DNA of 64,000 bases from Mycolicibacterium sp. P1-18 (GTDB taxonomy: Bacteria > Actinomycetota > Actinomycetes > Mycobacteriales > Mycobacteriaceae): the NCBI RefSeq assembly GCF_008329535.1, contig NZ_NPKR01000002.1, forward strand, positions 620,001 to 684,000. The letters run 5' to 3'. Below are positions 11,304-22,940 of the stretch, in pieces (within the stretch, counting starts at the first letter, position 1; every line of letters begins with the position of its first letter). Made by a program: the position numbers and the translations under genes. A model generated the notes under the pieces. The model was given only the letters and a program-made list of their open reading frames with translations, ran no database searches and had not been told where the DNA came from.

Positions 11304-12587
11304 TCAGCGCATGCGGTAGCCGACCCGACAAACGTCCGCCGAGCGGGCGACGCCCCCGATCTGCGCGGGCACCGGACGCGGATACCGGTCCCATTCCGGG
11401 GTCAGGTCGTAGCGGCCGAGCAGCCGGGTGGTCGCCGTGCTCATCGCGGTCAACGAGAACGGCTGCGCCGGGCACGCGTGCCTGCCGTGTCCGAACGCCG
11501 TCACCAGCATCGGCGACGCCAACGCGCTCGCGTCGGCCAGGCGGTGCCGGTGCCACCGGTCGGGATCCCACCGCTCGAGACCGGGGGCGGCCGAGGTGTT
11601 GAGCAGCGGGAGCAGCGTGGCGATGGTCCACCCCGCCGGCACGTCGACCACGCCCGCGCCGGTGTCGAACGAGACCGTCTCCAGCACGGCGCGGGCCATG
11701 ATCGACCGCTGCGCCATGCGGGTGCTCTCCAGCGCACACCGCCGAGCGAGGTCGGCGTCGCCGGCGGCGACGTGGCACGCCCGGTCGGGATGCTCGACGA
11801 GGTCCACCAGCGCCCATCCCAGGGCGGCCATCAAATTCGACATCGAGGCGACGTGAATGAGCGCGACGTCCATGGCGACGCCGCGGACGCGAACCGACGC
11901 GGGCTCCGTCGCCCACGCCGCGACGATCCGGCCGAACAGTCCGCCGCCGTCAGCGCCCGAATCCAGGTGCCGCACGGCGTCTCCGACGACGACCGCGACG
12001 TCGTCGAGCGCCGCCCGCTCGGCCCGCTTGTCCGACGCGGCCACGGCGGCCATCGCGTCGGGATGGACGAACGCGTCCGACCCGTCGAGGGCGTCGAACG
12101 CGCGCACCAACCGCTCGAAGGCCGCTCCGTCGGCACACCCCGGACCGGCCCACGACGCCAGGCCCATGCGGTGTCCCAGTCGCCGGGTCAGGGCGAACAC
12201 GTCGACGGATCCCCGCTCGCCCAACTCGGCCTCCGTGGCGTCCAGCGCCCGGTCCAGGTGCGCGAGATAGGACGACACGTCGTCGCGGCGAAACAGCGCG
12301 TCCGGCAGCACTCGCCGGCCCGCGAACACCTCGTCGGGCAGCTTCCGGCGCAACATCAGGTAGTCGGCGACGCCCTTGCTGGCCGAGGCCTCGGGCAGCG
12401 CGTAGAACGACTCCACCCCGGTCGGGGAGAACGTGAACAGATGGTCGTGGGCGCCACTGCGCACCACGAACGAGTCGCCGTACCGGGCACGGGCCTCGGC
12501 CACGACGGCCACCGCATCGAGGACCGGAACGTCCCACGGCAGGCCGACGCCGTCGGCGACCGGCAGGACCTCGAGTGGTCCCGGCAC
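11304..12587 (-). CDS. Cytochrome P450 with atypical I-helix
   Basis: 427 residues, no membrane anchor. The heme-thiolate loop is FGHGRHACPAQPF with Cys372; the usual Gly two residues after the Cys is Ala. The ExxR pair is Glu287-Arg290 (LESTR). The I-helix normally carries (A/G)Gx(D/E)T, but here it reads HVASMSNLMAAL (245-256), with no acid-alcohol pair and Asn251 near the Thr position. Known P450s with Asn here (CYP7/CYP8-like) include members that isomerise or dehydrate rather than simply hydroxylate. The GTG start follows GAGGAC closely. It lies 19 bases upstream of nitrile hydratase alpha and 7 bases after the small coiled-coil gene. Substrate unknown; a nitrile-related role is inference. 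Confidence 0.85.
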   Translation of the reverse strand: MPGPLEVLPVADGVGLPWDVPVLDAVAVVAEARARYGDSFVVRSGAHDHLFTFSPTGVESFYALPEASASKGVADYLMLRRKLPDEVFAGRRVLPDALFRRDDVSSYLAHLDRALDATEAELGERGSVDVFALTRRLGHRMGLASWAGPGCADGAAFERLVRAFDALDGSDAFVHPDAMAAVAASDKRAERAALDDVAVVVGDAVRHLDSGADGGGLFGRIVAAWATEPASVRVRGVAMDVALIHVASMSNLMAALGWALVDLVEHPDRACHVAAGDADLARRCALESTRMAQRSIMARAVLETVSFDTGAGVVDVPAGWTIATLLPLLNTSAAPGLERWDPDRWHRHRLADASALASPMLVTAFGHGRHACPAQPFSLTAMSTATTRLLGRYDLTPEWDRYPRPVPAQIGGVARSADVCRVGYRMR

Positions 12588-12594
12588 GTCGTCC

Positions 12595-12972
12595 TCAGAG
12601 ACCGGCGCTCTTGCGGACGGCGTTGAGCGCGCCTCGCACGGCGCTCTCGGTCGCGGCCAACGGTGCCACCACCGACTCGCCGACGCTGACGATGCGTTCG
12701 ACCCGGCCGACGATGGCCTCGAGGCGGTCGACCACGCCGAAGAGGCGTGGCGCCAGCTCGTCGATGCGGGTGATCGTGGCGTTGAACCGCTCGAGGGTGA
12801 CGTCGAGGCTGCTCGTCGACGAATCGAGGTCCGCGAGGGTCTGTCCCAGGTCGGCCAGGATGGCCTCGACCTGCTCGACGGTGGCGTCGGCGTTCAACGC
12901 GGCATGCGTCAACGTCCTGATGCGCTGCCGCGCCGGTGCCTGCCGTCGCCTGCCGTCGCCCTTGTCTGCCAT
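12595..12972 (-). CDS. Small predicted coiled-coil protein, function unknown
   Basis: 125 residues, ATG start at 12972. A short basic N-terminus (KGDGRRRQAPARQR) is followed by an almost continuous amphipathic helix. It has hydrophobic heptads such as VEQVEAILADLGQTLADLDS, LDVTLERFNATITRIDEL and VVDRLEAIVGRVERIVSVGE. There is no membrane segment and no recognisable catalytic motif. In M. tuberculosis a small unknown gene (Rv1444c) holds this place just after the lactonase gene, so this is probably the same family, recalled from gene order only. It starts 20 bases after pgl and ends 7 bases before the P450. Confidence 0.7.
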   Translation of the reverse strand: MADKGDGRRRQAPARQRIRTLTHAALNADATVEQVEAILADLGQTLADLDSSTSSLDVTLERFNATITRIDELAPRLFGVVDRLEAIVGRVERIVSVGESVVAPLAATESAVRGALNAVRKSAGL

Positions 12973-12992
12973 GGCAGTCAGTATGGGGTCTG

Positions 12993-13733
12993 CTACAGGT
13001 TCGCCGCGGCCGCTTCGTCGAGCAGCCACACCGTCGCGTCGCGACCCACCGCACCCGCTGCCGGGAAGTCCTCCGCCGCGGCGCCGCCGATCGACGCGGC
13101 CACCGCCTCGGCCTTCTCCGACCCGGACACCACCAGCCACACCTCGCGGGAGCGGGCGACGGCGGGCAGCGTCAGGGTGATCCGCACCGGCGGCGGCTTG
13201 GGGGAGTCGGTGACGCCCAAGACCATTCGCTCGGTTTCGGCGGTCGCCTCGGTGTGCGGGAACAACGAGTTGACGTGACCTTCGGGTCCCATCCCCAGCA
13301 GGTGCACGTCGAAGGCCGGCGTGGGGGAGCCGTCGGGGGCGTTGGCGGCCAGCACCTGCTCGTAGGCCAGCGCGGCGGCGTCGACGTCGTCGCCGAATTC
13401 ACCGTCGCTGGCGGGCATCGCGTGCACGTTGGCGGCCGGAATGGCGACGTGGTCCAGCAGCGCTTCCCGCGCCTGCTTGTCGTTGCGCTCGTCGTCGTCG
13501 GCGGTGACGTAGCGCTCGTCGCCCCAGAAGACGTGCACCTTCGACCACTCGATCGCCTCGTCGTGGTCGCCGAGGTGCTTGAGCAGCTTGACGCCGGTGC
13601 CGCCGCCGGTCACGACGACGTAGGCGGCGTCGCGTTCGGCGATGGCCGCGACGATCGCGAGCACCAGTCGGTCGCCGGCGGCGGCGACCAGTGCGTCGGT
13701 GTCGGCGTAGGTTTCGATCACGGTCTCAGACAT
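12993..13733 (-). CDS. pgl: 6-phosphogluconolactonase
   Basis: 246 residues, DevB/SOL family. Hydrolyses 6-phosphogluconolactone to 6-phosphogluconate, the second step of the oxidative pentose phosphate route. Signatures are [15 protein letters not shown], the [17 protein letters not shown] motif, and [16 protein letters not shown] with the conserved His. Its ATG at 13733 lies eight bases inside the end of opcA, indicating coupled translation. Follows zwf and opcA, which feed it. Confidence 0.96.
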   Translation of the reverse strand: MSETVIETYADTDALVAAAGDRLVLAIVAAIAERDAAYVVVTGGGTGVKLLKHLGDHDEAIEWSKVHVFWGDERYVTADDDERNDKQAREALLDHVAIPAANVHAMPASDGEFGDDVDAAALAYEQVLAANAPDGSPTPAFDVHLLGMGPEGHVNSLFPHTEATAETERMVLGVTDSPKPPPVRITLTLPAVARSREVWLVVSGSEKAEAVAASIGGAAAEDFPAAGAVGRDATVWLLDEAAAANL

Positions 13734-14637
13734 ATTCCACCTCGGCGATTCCCTTCAGCGCCGCGAGGTAGATCTCGTCGGCGTCGAGCCTGCGCAGGTC
13801 CTCCGCCAGGCAGTCGCGGGTCTCCCTGCGGGCCAACGGAAGCTTCGCCTCGGGCTTGGCGGTGCGGGACAGGGAGGCGGTCACCCCGTCCTGCGGTCGA
13901 CTGAGCGTGATCGTCTCGCTCTTGCGGACCAGCTCGACCTTCAGTTCACCGACCGCCCGTTGCACCGAACCCTTGATGCGGCTGGCCAGCCAGCCGGCGA
14001 GGATGTCGAGCGCGGGTTCTTCCTTGCGACCGGACACCACGGCGGACTCGATGTCCTCGTGCGGTCCCTGGTCCAGCGCCGAGGTGAGCATCGCCCGCCA
14101 GTAGGTGATCCGGCTCCACGCCAGGTCGGTGTCACCAGGGGTGTATCCCTCGAGCCTGCTCTTGATGCACGCCAGCGGGTCGACGCCGTAGGTGGCATCG
14201 GTGATCCGTCGAATCGCCAACTGCCCCAGGGGGTCCTGAGCCGGCACCCGCGGCGCCACGTCCGGCCACCAGGCGACAACCGGGGTGTCGGGCAGCAGGA
14301 AGGGCGTCACGACGCTGCTCGCGTGCGCGGCCAGCGGTCCGTGCAGCTTGAGCACCACGACCTCGCCCGCGCCCGCGTCGTGACCGACGCGAATCTGGGC
14401 GTCCAGCTTGGCGTCGGTGGCGTCGCGGTCCACGGGCAGGACCACGATCACCCGGCAGGGATGCTCGCGGCTGGCCGCGTTGGCCGCCTCGATCGACTCC
14501 TCCAGGACGGTCTCGCTGTCGGGGGCGATGACGAGGGTCAGGACCCGCGCCATCGTGAACGCGCCGCCCTCTTCCCGCAGACCGTCCAGCTTCTTGTTGA
14601 CCGCCGTGGTGGTGGTCGCTTCCAGGTCGACGATCAC
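13726..14637 (-). CDS. opcA: Glucose-6-phosphate dehydrogenase assembly protein OpcA
   Basis: 303 residues, GTG start at 14637. OpcA promotes assembly or redox-controlled activation of glucose-6-phosphate dehydrogenase in cyanobacteria and actinobacteria. Family traits visible are [14 protein letters not shown], the [22 protein letters not shown] segment (~140-165), [20 protein letters not shown], and the C-terminal [21 protein letters not shown]. One base separates it from zwf and eight bases overlap pgl, consistent with a single operon. Confidence 0.93.
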   Translation of the reverse strand: MIVDLEATTTTAVNKKLDGLREEGGAFTMARVLTLVIAPDSETVLEESIEAANAASREHPCRVIVVLPVDRDATDAKLDAQIRVGHDAGAGEVVVLKLHGPLAAHASSVVTPFLLPDTPVVAWWPDVAPRVPAQDPLGQLAIRRITDATYGVDPLACIKSRLEGYTPGDTDLAWSRITYWRAMLTSALDQGPHEDIESAVVSGRKEEPALDILAGWLASRIKGSVQRAVGELKVELVRKSETITLSRPQDGVTASLSRTAKPEAKLPLARRETRDCLAEDLRRLDADEIYLAALKGIAEVEYV

Positions 14638-14638
14638 G

Positions 14639-16207
14639 TCAGGGCCTCCGCCATTCTCGTCCGGTTCGCGCCAGCATCTCCGTGGCCGACTCCGGCCCCC
14701 AGCCGCCCGACTCGTAGGGGTCGGGCTTGCCGCCCTTGGCGTCGACCTCGGCCCAGTGGGCGAGCGCGGGATCGAGGATCTCCCAGGACAATTCGACCTC
14801 CTGGTTCACCGGGAACAGCGACGGCTCGCCGAGCAGGACGTCGAGGATGAGCCGTTCGTAGGCCTCGGGGGAGTCCTCGGCGAACGCGGACCCGTAGGAG
14901 AAGTCCATGTTGACGTCGCGGACCTCCATGGCGTGACCCGGCACCTTGGACCCGAAGCGCAAGGTGATGCCCTCGTCGGGCTGCACCCGGATGACCAACG
15001 CGTTCTTGCCGAGCTCGTCGGTCATCGTCGCGTCGAACGGCAGGTGCGGTGCGCGCTTGAACACCAGGGCGATCTCGGTCACCCTGCGGCCCAACCGCTT
15101 TCCGGTGCGCAGGTAGAACGGCACCCCGGCCCACCGTCGGGTGTCGACCTCGAGGGTGATCGCGGCGTAGGTCTCGGTGGTGGAGGTGGGCGAGAAGCCC
15201 TCCTCCTGCAGCAGGCCGACGACCTTCTCGCCACCCTGCCAGCCCTCGGTGTACTGACCGCGCGACGTGTTCTCGCCCACGGGTTCTGCCAGCCGCGTCG
15301 CCGACAGCACCTTGATCTTCTCCGACTGCAGCTCCGCGGGACTGAAGCTCACCGGCTCCTCCATGGCGGTCAACGCCAGGAGCTGGGTCAGGTGGTTCTG
15401 GATGACGTCCCGTGCCGCGCCGACGCCGTCGTAGTAACCGCCCCGACCGCCCAGCCCGATGTCCTCGGCCATGGTGATCTGCACGTGGTCGACGTAGTGC
15501 GCGTTCCAGATCGGGTCGAACAGCTGGTTGGCGAAGCGCAGCGCCAAGATGTTCTGAACCGTCTCCTTGCCCAGGTAGTGGTCGATGCGGAACACCGACG
15601 ACTCCGGGAAGACGCTGTTGACGACCTTGTTGAGCGAACGGGCACTCTCCAGGTCGTGCCCGAACGGTTTCTCGATGACGACCCGACTCCACCGGTCACC
15701 CTCGGGCCGGGCCAGACCGGAGGTGGACAGCTGCTCGCACACCGTCGGGAACGCCTTCGGCGGAATCGACAGGTAGAACGCGTGATTGCCGCCGGTGCCG
15801 CGCTCGGCGTCCAGCTTCTCCAGCGTCTCCTTCAGCCGCCCGAACGAGTCGGCGTCGTCGAAGGTGCCCTGCACGAAGCGGATTCCCTCGTTGAGCCGGT
15901 CCCAGACCTCCTGCCGGAACGGCGTCCTGGCGTGTGCCCGGACTGCCTCGAGGACGATGTTGCCGAAGTCCTCGTCCTTCCAGTCGCGCCGGGCGAACCC
16001 GATCAACGAGAACGTCGGCGGCAACAGACCGCGATTGGCCAGGTCGTAGATCGCCGGCATCAACTTCTTGGTGGCCAGGTCCCCGGTGACGCCGAAGATG
16101 ACCACCGCACAGGGACCCGCGATGCGCGGCAAGCGCTTGTCGAGCTTGTCGCGCAACGGGTTCTGCCACTCGCCGCCCACCGCAGTGCTACTCAACGGGG
16201 CGCTCAA
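14639..16207 (-). CDS. zwf: Glucose-6-phosphate 1-dehydrogenase
   Basis: 522 residues with the TTG start at 16207; the TTGA overlaps the tal stop, a coupling arrangement. In-frame TTG 16195 and GTG 16180 are alternatives, so the first ~10 residues are uncertain. The enzyme oxidises glucose-6-phosphate and makes NADPH. It has the Rossmann motif [16 protein letters not shown], the substrate-binding signature RIDHYLGKE with catalytic His, [11 protein letters not shown], and the conserved end GREWRRP. Clearly the mycobacterial Zwf2-type enzyme, partnered with the adjacent opcA. Confidence 0.95.
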   Translation of the reverse strand: MSAPLSSTAVGGEWQNPLRDKLDKRLPRIAGPCAVVIFGVTGDLATKKLMPAIYDLANRGLLPPTFSLIGFARRDWKDEDFGNIVLEAVRAHARTPFRQEVWDRLNEGIRFVQGTFDDADSFGRLKETLEKLDAERGTGGNHAFYLSIPPKAFPTVCEQLSTSGLARPEGDRWSRVVIEKPFGHDLESARSLNKVVNSVFPESSVFRIDHYLGKETVQNILALRFANQLFDPIWNAHYVDHVQITMAEDIGLGGRGGYYDGVGAARDVIQNHLTQLLALTAMEEPVSFSPAELQSEKIKVLSATRLAEPVGENTSRGQYTEGWQGGEKVVGLLQEEGFSPTSTTETYAAITLEVDTRRWAGVPFYLRTGKRLGRRVTEIALVFKRAPHLPFDATMTDELGKNALVIRVQPDEGITLRFGSKVPGHAMEVRDVNMDFSYGSAFAEDSPEAYERLILDVLLGEPSLFPVNQEVELSWEILDPALAHWAEVDAKGGKPDPYESGGWGPESATEMLARTGREWRRP

Positions 16208-17322
16208 GACTTCTTCTGGTCCAACTGACCCTGGGTCGCCTCGATGAGCTCGCCCCACGACTTCTCGAACTTGTCGACGCCTTCGTTCTCCAACGTCAGG
16301 AACACGTCGGTCAGGTCGATGCCGACGTTGACCAGCCGGTCGAACAGGAGCTGTGCCGCACCGGACGTGCCGGTGATGGTGTCGCCCTTGACCTCGCCGT
16401 GGTCGGCGACTGCGTCCATCGTCTTCTCGGGCATGGTGTTGACCGTGTTCTTGGCGACCAGCTCGGTGACGTAGAGGGTGTCGGAGTAGTCCGGGTTCTT
16501 GACGCCGGTCGAGGCCCACAGCGGCCGCTGCACCCGCGCACCGTCGGCCGCCAGCGTCTCGAAGCGCTCGCCGCCGACGAACACCTGCTGGTAGGCGGCG
16601 TAGGCCAGGCGAGCGTTCGCGACGCCGGCCTGTCCACGCAGCTCCAGGGCCTCGTCGGAGCCGATGGCCTCCAGACGCGCGTCGATCTCGGAGTCCACCC
16701 GGGAGACGAAGAACGACGCCACCGAGTGGATCTTGGAGAGGTCGTGCCCGGCCTTCTTGGCCTTCTCGAGGCCCTCGAGGTAGGCGTCCATGACCAGACG
16801 GTGGCGCTCCACCGAGAAGATCAGCGTCACGTTGACCGAGATGCCCTCGGCGATCACCGCGGTGATCGCGGGCAGGCCCTGCTCGGTGGCGGGGATCTTG
16901 ATCAGCACGTTGGGCCGGTCGACGATCTTCCACAGCTCGACCGCCTGGGCGATCGTCTTGTCGGCGTCGCGTGCCATCCGCGGGTCGACCTCGATGGACA
17001 CGCGACCGTCGACGCCGTCGCTGGCCTCGTAGGTCTTGGCGAGCAGGTCACACGCGTTGCGGACGTCGTCGGTGGTGACCGTCCGGATGGTGGCCTCGAC
17101 GTCGGCGCCACGCTCGGCCAGTTCGGCGATCTGGGCGTCGTACGCGTCACCCTTGGACAGGGCGGCCTGGAAGATCGACGGGTTGGTGGTGACGCCCACG
17201 ACGCTCTTCGTGTCGATGAGTTCCTGCAGGTTTCCGGTCTGCAGTCGCTCGCGCGAGAGGTCGTCGAGCCATACGGACACGCCTTCGGCGCTGAGCGCCG
17301 CCAGGTTCGGGTTCTGAGTCAT
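16204..17322 (-). CDS. tal: Transaldolase
   Basis: 372 residues, the long (type 2) bacterial transaldolase. It moves a dihydroxyacetone unit between sedoheptulose-7-phosphate and glyceraldehyde-3-phosphate. Visible features are [15 protein letters not shown] (N-terminal motif), [12 protein letters not shown], the Schiff-base lysine in [12 protein letters not shown], and [11 protein letters not shown]. The ATG at 17322 has AGGAG upstream; the neighbouring TTG at 17325 is less likely. Nine bases follow the tkt stop; the stop overlaps the zwf start. Confidence 0.97.
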   Translation of the reverse strand: MTQNPNLAALSAEGVSVWLDDLSRERLQTGNLQELIDTKSVVGVTTNPSIFQAALSKGDAYDAQIAELAERGADVEATIRTVTTDDVRNACDLLAKTYEASDGVDGRVSIEVDPRMARDADKTIAQAVELWKIVDRPNVLIKIPATEQGLPAITAVIAEGISVNVTLIFSVERHRLVMDAYLEGLEKAKKAGHDLSKIHSVASFFVSRVDSEIDARLEAIGSDEALELRGQAGVANARLAYAAYQQVFVGGERFETLAADGARVQRPLWASTGVKNPDYSDTLYVTELVAKNTVNTMPEKTMDAVADHGEVKGDTITGTSGAAQLLFDRLVNVGIDLTDVFLTLENEGVDKFEKSWGELIEATQGQLDQKKS

Positions 17323-17331
17323 CAAATGCTC

Positions 17332-19425
<2,094 letters not shown>

Positions 19426-19621
19426 GATGGAGCTCCTCGTGTCGTCAAGCTGTCACCCATCACCCTAGTGCGGACCGTGACATCGCCGCAGGCCGCGTCA
19501 CCCAAGTTGGCCGCCCGTTCACCAACGGCCACCCCGTATTGGTGGAGGCGCGGTTCCACGGTCTACCATCGTCTGTAGTAGAAGCCAGCGTGCTGCCGCG
19601 AAATTCGAGGAGAACAACTGC
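19426..19621. promoter_or_regulatory. Divergent promoter region between tkt and ctaB
   Basis: 196 noncoding bases between divergent starts. For tkt, the minus strand carries TAGGGT (plus 19462-19467) about 40 bases before the GTG. For ctaB, TACCAT at 19564-19569 fits a -10, about 50 bases before its GTG, and GAGGAG near 19608 is its ribosome site. No clear -35 or operator was seen. Confidence 0.4.
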
Positions 19622-20581
19622 GTGAGCATTCGCGAGCGCCGTATTTCCCGCGAGGCGCATGGCCCGGCGTCGCCGGGTAAGCGGCTCGGTGCACGAATCC
19701 GAACCACCCTTCTGGCGTATCTCGCGCTGACGAAGCCCCGCGTGATCGAGCTTCTGCTCGTCACGACGATCCCGGCCATGCTGCTGGCCGACCGCGGCAC
19801 CGTCGACCCGCTCCTGATCCTGAACACGTTGTTCGGCGGCATGCTCGCGGCCGCCGGCGCCAACACGCTGAACTGCGTGGCCGACGCCGACATCGACAAG
19901 GTGATGAAGCGGACCGCGCTGCGGCCCCTGGCCCGTGCCGCCGTCCCGACCCGGCACGCCCTGATCTTCGGCCTGGTGCTGACGGTCGGGTCCTTCGCCT
20001 GGCTGTGGTGGACCACCAACCTGCTCTCCGGCGTGCTGGCCGTGGCCACCATCGCGTTCTACGTGTTCGTCTACACGCTGCTGTTGAAGCGCCGGACGTC
20101 GCAGAACGTCGTGTGGGGCGGCGCGGCTGGCTGCATGCCCGTGATGATCGGCTGGTCGGCAGTGACCGGCACCATCCAGTGGCCCGCGGTGGTCATGTTC
20201 GGAATCATCTTCTTCTGGACGCCGCCGCACACCTGGGCGCTGGCGATGCGCTACAAGGACGACTACAAGGCCGCGGGAGTACCGATGCTGCCGGTGGTCG
20301 CCACCGAGCGTCAGGTCACCAAGCAGATACTGATCTACACCTGGCTGACCGTGCTCACGACACTGGCCCTCGCGCTGGCCACCGGCTGGCTGTACGCCGC
20401 GGTCGCGCTGGTGGCCGGCGCCTGGTTCCTGACGATGGCCCACCAGTTGTACGCCGGGGTCAAGCGCGGTGAGGCGGTGAAGCCGCTGCGGTTGTTCCTA
20501 CAGTCCAACAACTACCTCGCCGTGGTGTTCTGCGCGCTTGCCGTCGACTCGGCGCTGGCGCTGCCCAAGCTGCTCCACTAG
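19622..20581 (+). CDS. ctaB: Protoheme IX farnesyltransferase (heme O synthase)
   Basis: 319 residues, polytopic UbiA-family membrane prenyltransferase. It adds the farnesyl tail to heme B, giving heme O for the aa3 cytochrome oxidase. The first Asp-rich motif [23 protein letters not shown] and the second, [15 protein letters not shown], are both present. About eight to nine membrane helices can be seen. GTG start with GAGGAG upstream. Heme A synthase ctaA, the next enzyme in the route, is encoded ~3 kb away at 22899-23870. Confidence 0.96.
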   Translation: MSIRERRISREAHGPASPGKRLGARIRTTLLAYLALTKPRVIELLLVTTIPAMLLADRGTVDPLLILNTLFGGMLAAAGANTLNCVADADIDKVMKRTALRPLARAAVPTRHALIFGLVLTVGSFAWLWWTTNLLSGVLAVATIAFYVFVYTLLLKRRTSQNVVWGGAAGCMPVMIGWSAVTGTIQWPAVVMFGIIFFWTPPHTWALAMRYKDDYKAAGVPMLPVVATERQVTKQILIYTWLTVLTTLALALATGWLYAAVALVAGAWFLTMAHQLYAGVKRGEAVKPLRLFLQSNNYLAVVFCALAVDSALALPKLLH

Positions 20582-21009
20582 CTCGCGTCCCAGCCTCCGC
20601 GACGCCCCTGCTTGACCCCGCCCCGCCGTTTCTTCTCGGCCAGTCGCCGCTCCTTGGTGCCCTTGGACGGTTTCGTCGCCCGGCGTACCGGCGGGGGAGC
20701 GGCCGCGGCCGCCCGCAGCAGGCGGGCCATCCGCTCGCGGGCCGCGGCCCGGTTCTGCAACTGGCTTCGGTGCTCGCTGGCCGTCACGGTGAGCACGCCG
20801 CCGGCCAGCCGGGTCCGCAGCCGGCACAGCATCTGATACCGCAGCCGCTCCGGTACCGACGCCGAGCGGGCCAGGTCGAAGGACAGCTCGACCCGGCTGT
20901 CGGCGGTGTTGACGCCCTGCCCACCCGGACCCGACGACCGGGAGAAGCGCTCGCCGAGTTCGGCCGCCGGGATGGCGAAGCCCCTGCTGACCACCAGGTC
21001 GTCTGCCAC
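20578..21009 (-). CDS. arfB: Peptidyl-tRNA hydrolase ArfB (ribosome rescue)
   Basis: 143 residues. The GGQ motif in [20 protein letters not shown] hydrolyses peptidyl-tRNA on stalled ribosomes. The basic C-terminal tail ([16 protein letters not shown]) matches the tail that enters the empty mRNA channel in ArfB/YaeJ. The short length and lack of release-factor codon-recognition domains set it apart from RF1/RF2. GTG start at 21009 is the first start consistent with the domain. Its stop overlaps the ctaB stop on the other strand. Confidence 0.93.
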   Translation of the reverse strand: MADDLVVSRGFAIPAAELGERFSRSSGPGGQGVNTADSRVELSFDLARSASVPERLRYQMLCRLRTRLAGGVLTVTASEHRSQLQNRAAARERMARLLRAAAAAPPPVRRATKPSKGTKERRLAEKKRRGGVKQGRRGGWDAS

Positions 21010-21017
21010 GGCGGACG

Positions 21018-21992
21018 CTACGGAATCAGCGCCACGGAGCCGACGGTCTTGCGGCCCTGCAGGTCGCGGTGCGCCGTGGCCGCGTCGGACAGCGAGTACC
21101 GCTCGCTGACGGTGATGTTCAGCGTTCCGGTGGCGATCGCGTCGAGCAGTTCGCCCGCCCGCCAGGAGAACTCGTCGGCGGTGCGGGTGAAGTGCGCCAG
21201 CGACGGCCGGGTCAGCATCAGGGAGCCCCCACTGTTGAGGCGTTGCGGGTCGAACGGTGGAACCGGCCCGCTGGCCGCACCGAACAACGCGAGCGTGCCC
21301 CGCACGGCCAGGCTGGCCAGGCTGGCCTCGAAGGTCGACGCACCGACCCCGTCGTAGACCGCCGCGACGCCGTTGCCGCCGGTCAGTTCCTTGATCCGCG
21401 CGCCAAACTCCGCCGGATCGTCGGGGTAGTCCAGCACCTCCACCGCGCCCGCCTGGCGGGACAGTTCGGCCTTGGCCTTCGTCGAGACCGTCGTGATGAC
21501 CTTGACCGCCATGCTGGTCGCCCACTGCGTCAGGATGAGGCCGACGCCACCTGCGCCCGCGTGCACCAGAACCGTGTCGCCCTGCTGCACCGGATACACC
21601 GACTTGAGCAGGTAGTGCGCGGTCATGCCCTTGAGCAGCGAGGACGCTGCGGCCTCGGCGGAGACGGCGTCGGGCACGTAGGCGACGAAGTCGGCAGGCG
21701 CGACGGTGTACTCCGCGTAGGCGCCGTTGGCCTGCGCAGTGACCACGCGGTCGCCGACGTTCAAGGCCGCCACGTCGTCGCCGACGGCGGCGACCGTGCC
21801 ACAGACCTCCGTGCCTACGACGAACGGCAGATCGCGCGGGTACAGCCCGGACCGGAAGTAGGTGTCGATGAAGTTGACGCCGATGGCGTCGGCCTTGATC
21901 AACACCTGCCCCGGGCCGGGCGTCGGTTCGGGCTTCTCGACGTAGGTGAGGACTTCGGGGCCGCCGGTTTCGGACACTTCGATCGCGTACAT
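21018..21992 (-). CDS. qor: Quinone oxidoreductase (zinc-independent MDR family)
   Basis: 324 residues. NADPH-dependent quinone reductase of the medium-chain dehydrogenase family, lacking the zinc cysteines. Features are the N-terminal MYAIEVSETGGPEVL, GVNFIDTYFRSGLYP, the nucleotide-binding VLVHAGAGGVGLILTQWA, and the C-terminal AATAHRDLQGRKTVGSVAL. The ATG at 21992 is only 18 bases from the divergent start of the next gene, so its promoter must extend into that gene. Ends eight bases upstream of arfB, same strand. Confidence 0.93.
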   Translation of the reverse strand: MYAIEVSETGGPEVLTYVEKPEPTPGPGQVLIKADAIGVNFIDTYFRSGLYPRDLPFVVGTEVCGTVAAVGDDVAALNVGDRVVTAQANGAYAEYTVAPADFVAYVPDAVSAEAAASSLLKGMTAHYLLKSVYPVQQGDTVLVHAGAGGVGLILTQWATSMAVKVITTVSTKAKAELSRQAGAVEVLDYPDDPAEFGARIKELTGGNGVAAVYDGVGASTFEASLASLAVRGTLALFGAASGPVPPFDPQRLNSGGSLMLTRPSLAHFTRTADEFSWRAGELLDAIATGTLNITVSERYSLSDAATAHRDLQGRKTVGSVALIP

Positions 21993-21998
21993 GCCCCC

Positions 21999-22010
21999 TA
22001 TCATTCCAAC
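21999..22010 (+). promoter_or_regulatory. Leaderless-type -10 element inside an 18-base divergent gap
   Basis: TATCAT at 21999-22004 ends six bases before the GTG at 22011. It lies wholly within the 18 bases separating the divergent qor and ATP-grasp-like starts. Confidence 0.5.
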
Positions 22011-22940
22011 GTGAAGCTCGCACGGCCCAACGTTCGTCATCCCCGCATCGTCCTCGCAGGTTGCAGCGCCCTCGTCGAGGGCGACGGCGACGACGCCGGC
22101 CTGATTCCCGCGCTGCGGACGCGCGGTCTGCACGCCCGGTGGTTGGCGTGGGACGACCCGGCGACCCTGGGGGCCGACCTCGTCATCCCGCGGGCGACGT
22201 GGGACTACACCGAGCGACTCGAGGAGTTCCTCGCCTGGACCCGGCGCGTGCCCCATCTGGTCAACGCGCCGGCCGTCGTGGCCTGGAACACCGACAAGCG
22301 GTACCTCGCCGATCTGGAGGCGGCGGGCGTACCGGTCGTGCCAAGCGCGTTCTTCGGGCCGGGGGAGGCCGTACGGATTCCCGACGGGCAAGTCGTCGTG
22401 AAACCCGCCATCGGGGCGGGTTCGGTGGGGGCGCAACGGTTCACCGACGCCGACCTGGCCCGCGCGCATGCGCGTGCCCTGCAGGCCGACGGGCACACCG
22501 CGCTGGTACAGCCCTACGACCCGCGCATCGTCGACGGTGAGACCGCGCTGGTGTTCGTCGGCGGCCGGCAGTCCCACGCCTTCAACAAGGGTCCGCTGCT
22601 GCCGCCGCCCGGCGAACGCGCCGCCCTCGACGAATCCGGCACCTTCGCCGAGGAGACCCTGCGGCCCGCCGACCCGGACTTCGAGCTGTGGGACGTCGGG
22701 CATGCCGCGCTCGCCGCCGCGGCGGCCCGGCTGGACATGGGCGTCGACGACTTCCTCTACGCCCGCGTCGACGTCATCGGCGGTTCGGACGACCCGCGGC
22801 TGTTGGAGTTGGAACTCGTCGAACCGTCGCTGGGCTGGCGCCAGCTCGACGAGACCACCCGCGACCTACGGCAGCGCGACTTCGCGCTGGCGGTGGAGTC
22901 AGCCCTGGACCGGCTGGGGCTCGGCCCGCTCGACCGCTGA
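22011..22940 (+). CDS. ATP-grasp-like protein, conserved in mycobacteria
   Basis: 309 residues, GTG start fixed by the leaderless -10 six bases upstream. The layout is that of an ATP-grasp ligase. There is an N-terminal alpha/beta domain (RIVLAGCSALVEGDG, RATWDYTERLEEFLAW) and a central ATP-binding part (NTDKRYLADLEAAGVPVVPS, GQVVVKPAIGAGSVGAQRF). An acidic metal site follows in YARVDVIGG and LLELELVEPSLGW. Substrate unknown. The same gene (Rv1455) sits next to qor in M. tuberculosis by recalled order. Its last 42 bases overlap convergent ctaA. Confidence 0.8.
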   Translation: MKLARPNVRHPRIVLAGCSALVEGDGDDAGLIPALRTRGLHARWLAWDDPATLGADLVIPRATWDYTERLEEFLAWTRRVPHLVNAPAVVAWNTDKRYLADLEAAGVPVVPSAFFGPGEAVRIPDGQVVVKPAIGAGSVGAQRFTDADLARAHARALQADGHTALVQPYDPRIVDGETALVFVGGRQSHAFNKGPLLPPPGERAALDESGTFAEETLRPADPDFELWDVGHAALAAAAARLDMGVDDFLYARVDVIGGSDDPRLLELELVEPSLGWRQLDETTRDLRQRDFALAVESALDRLGLGPLDR

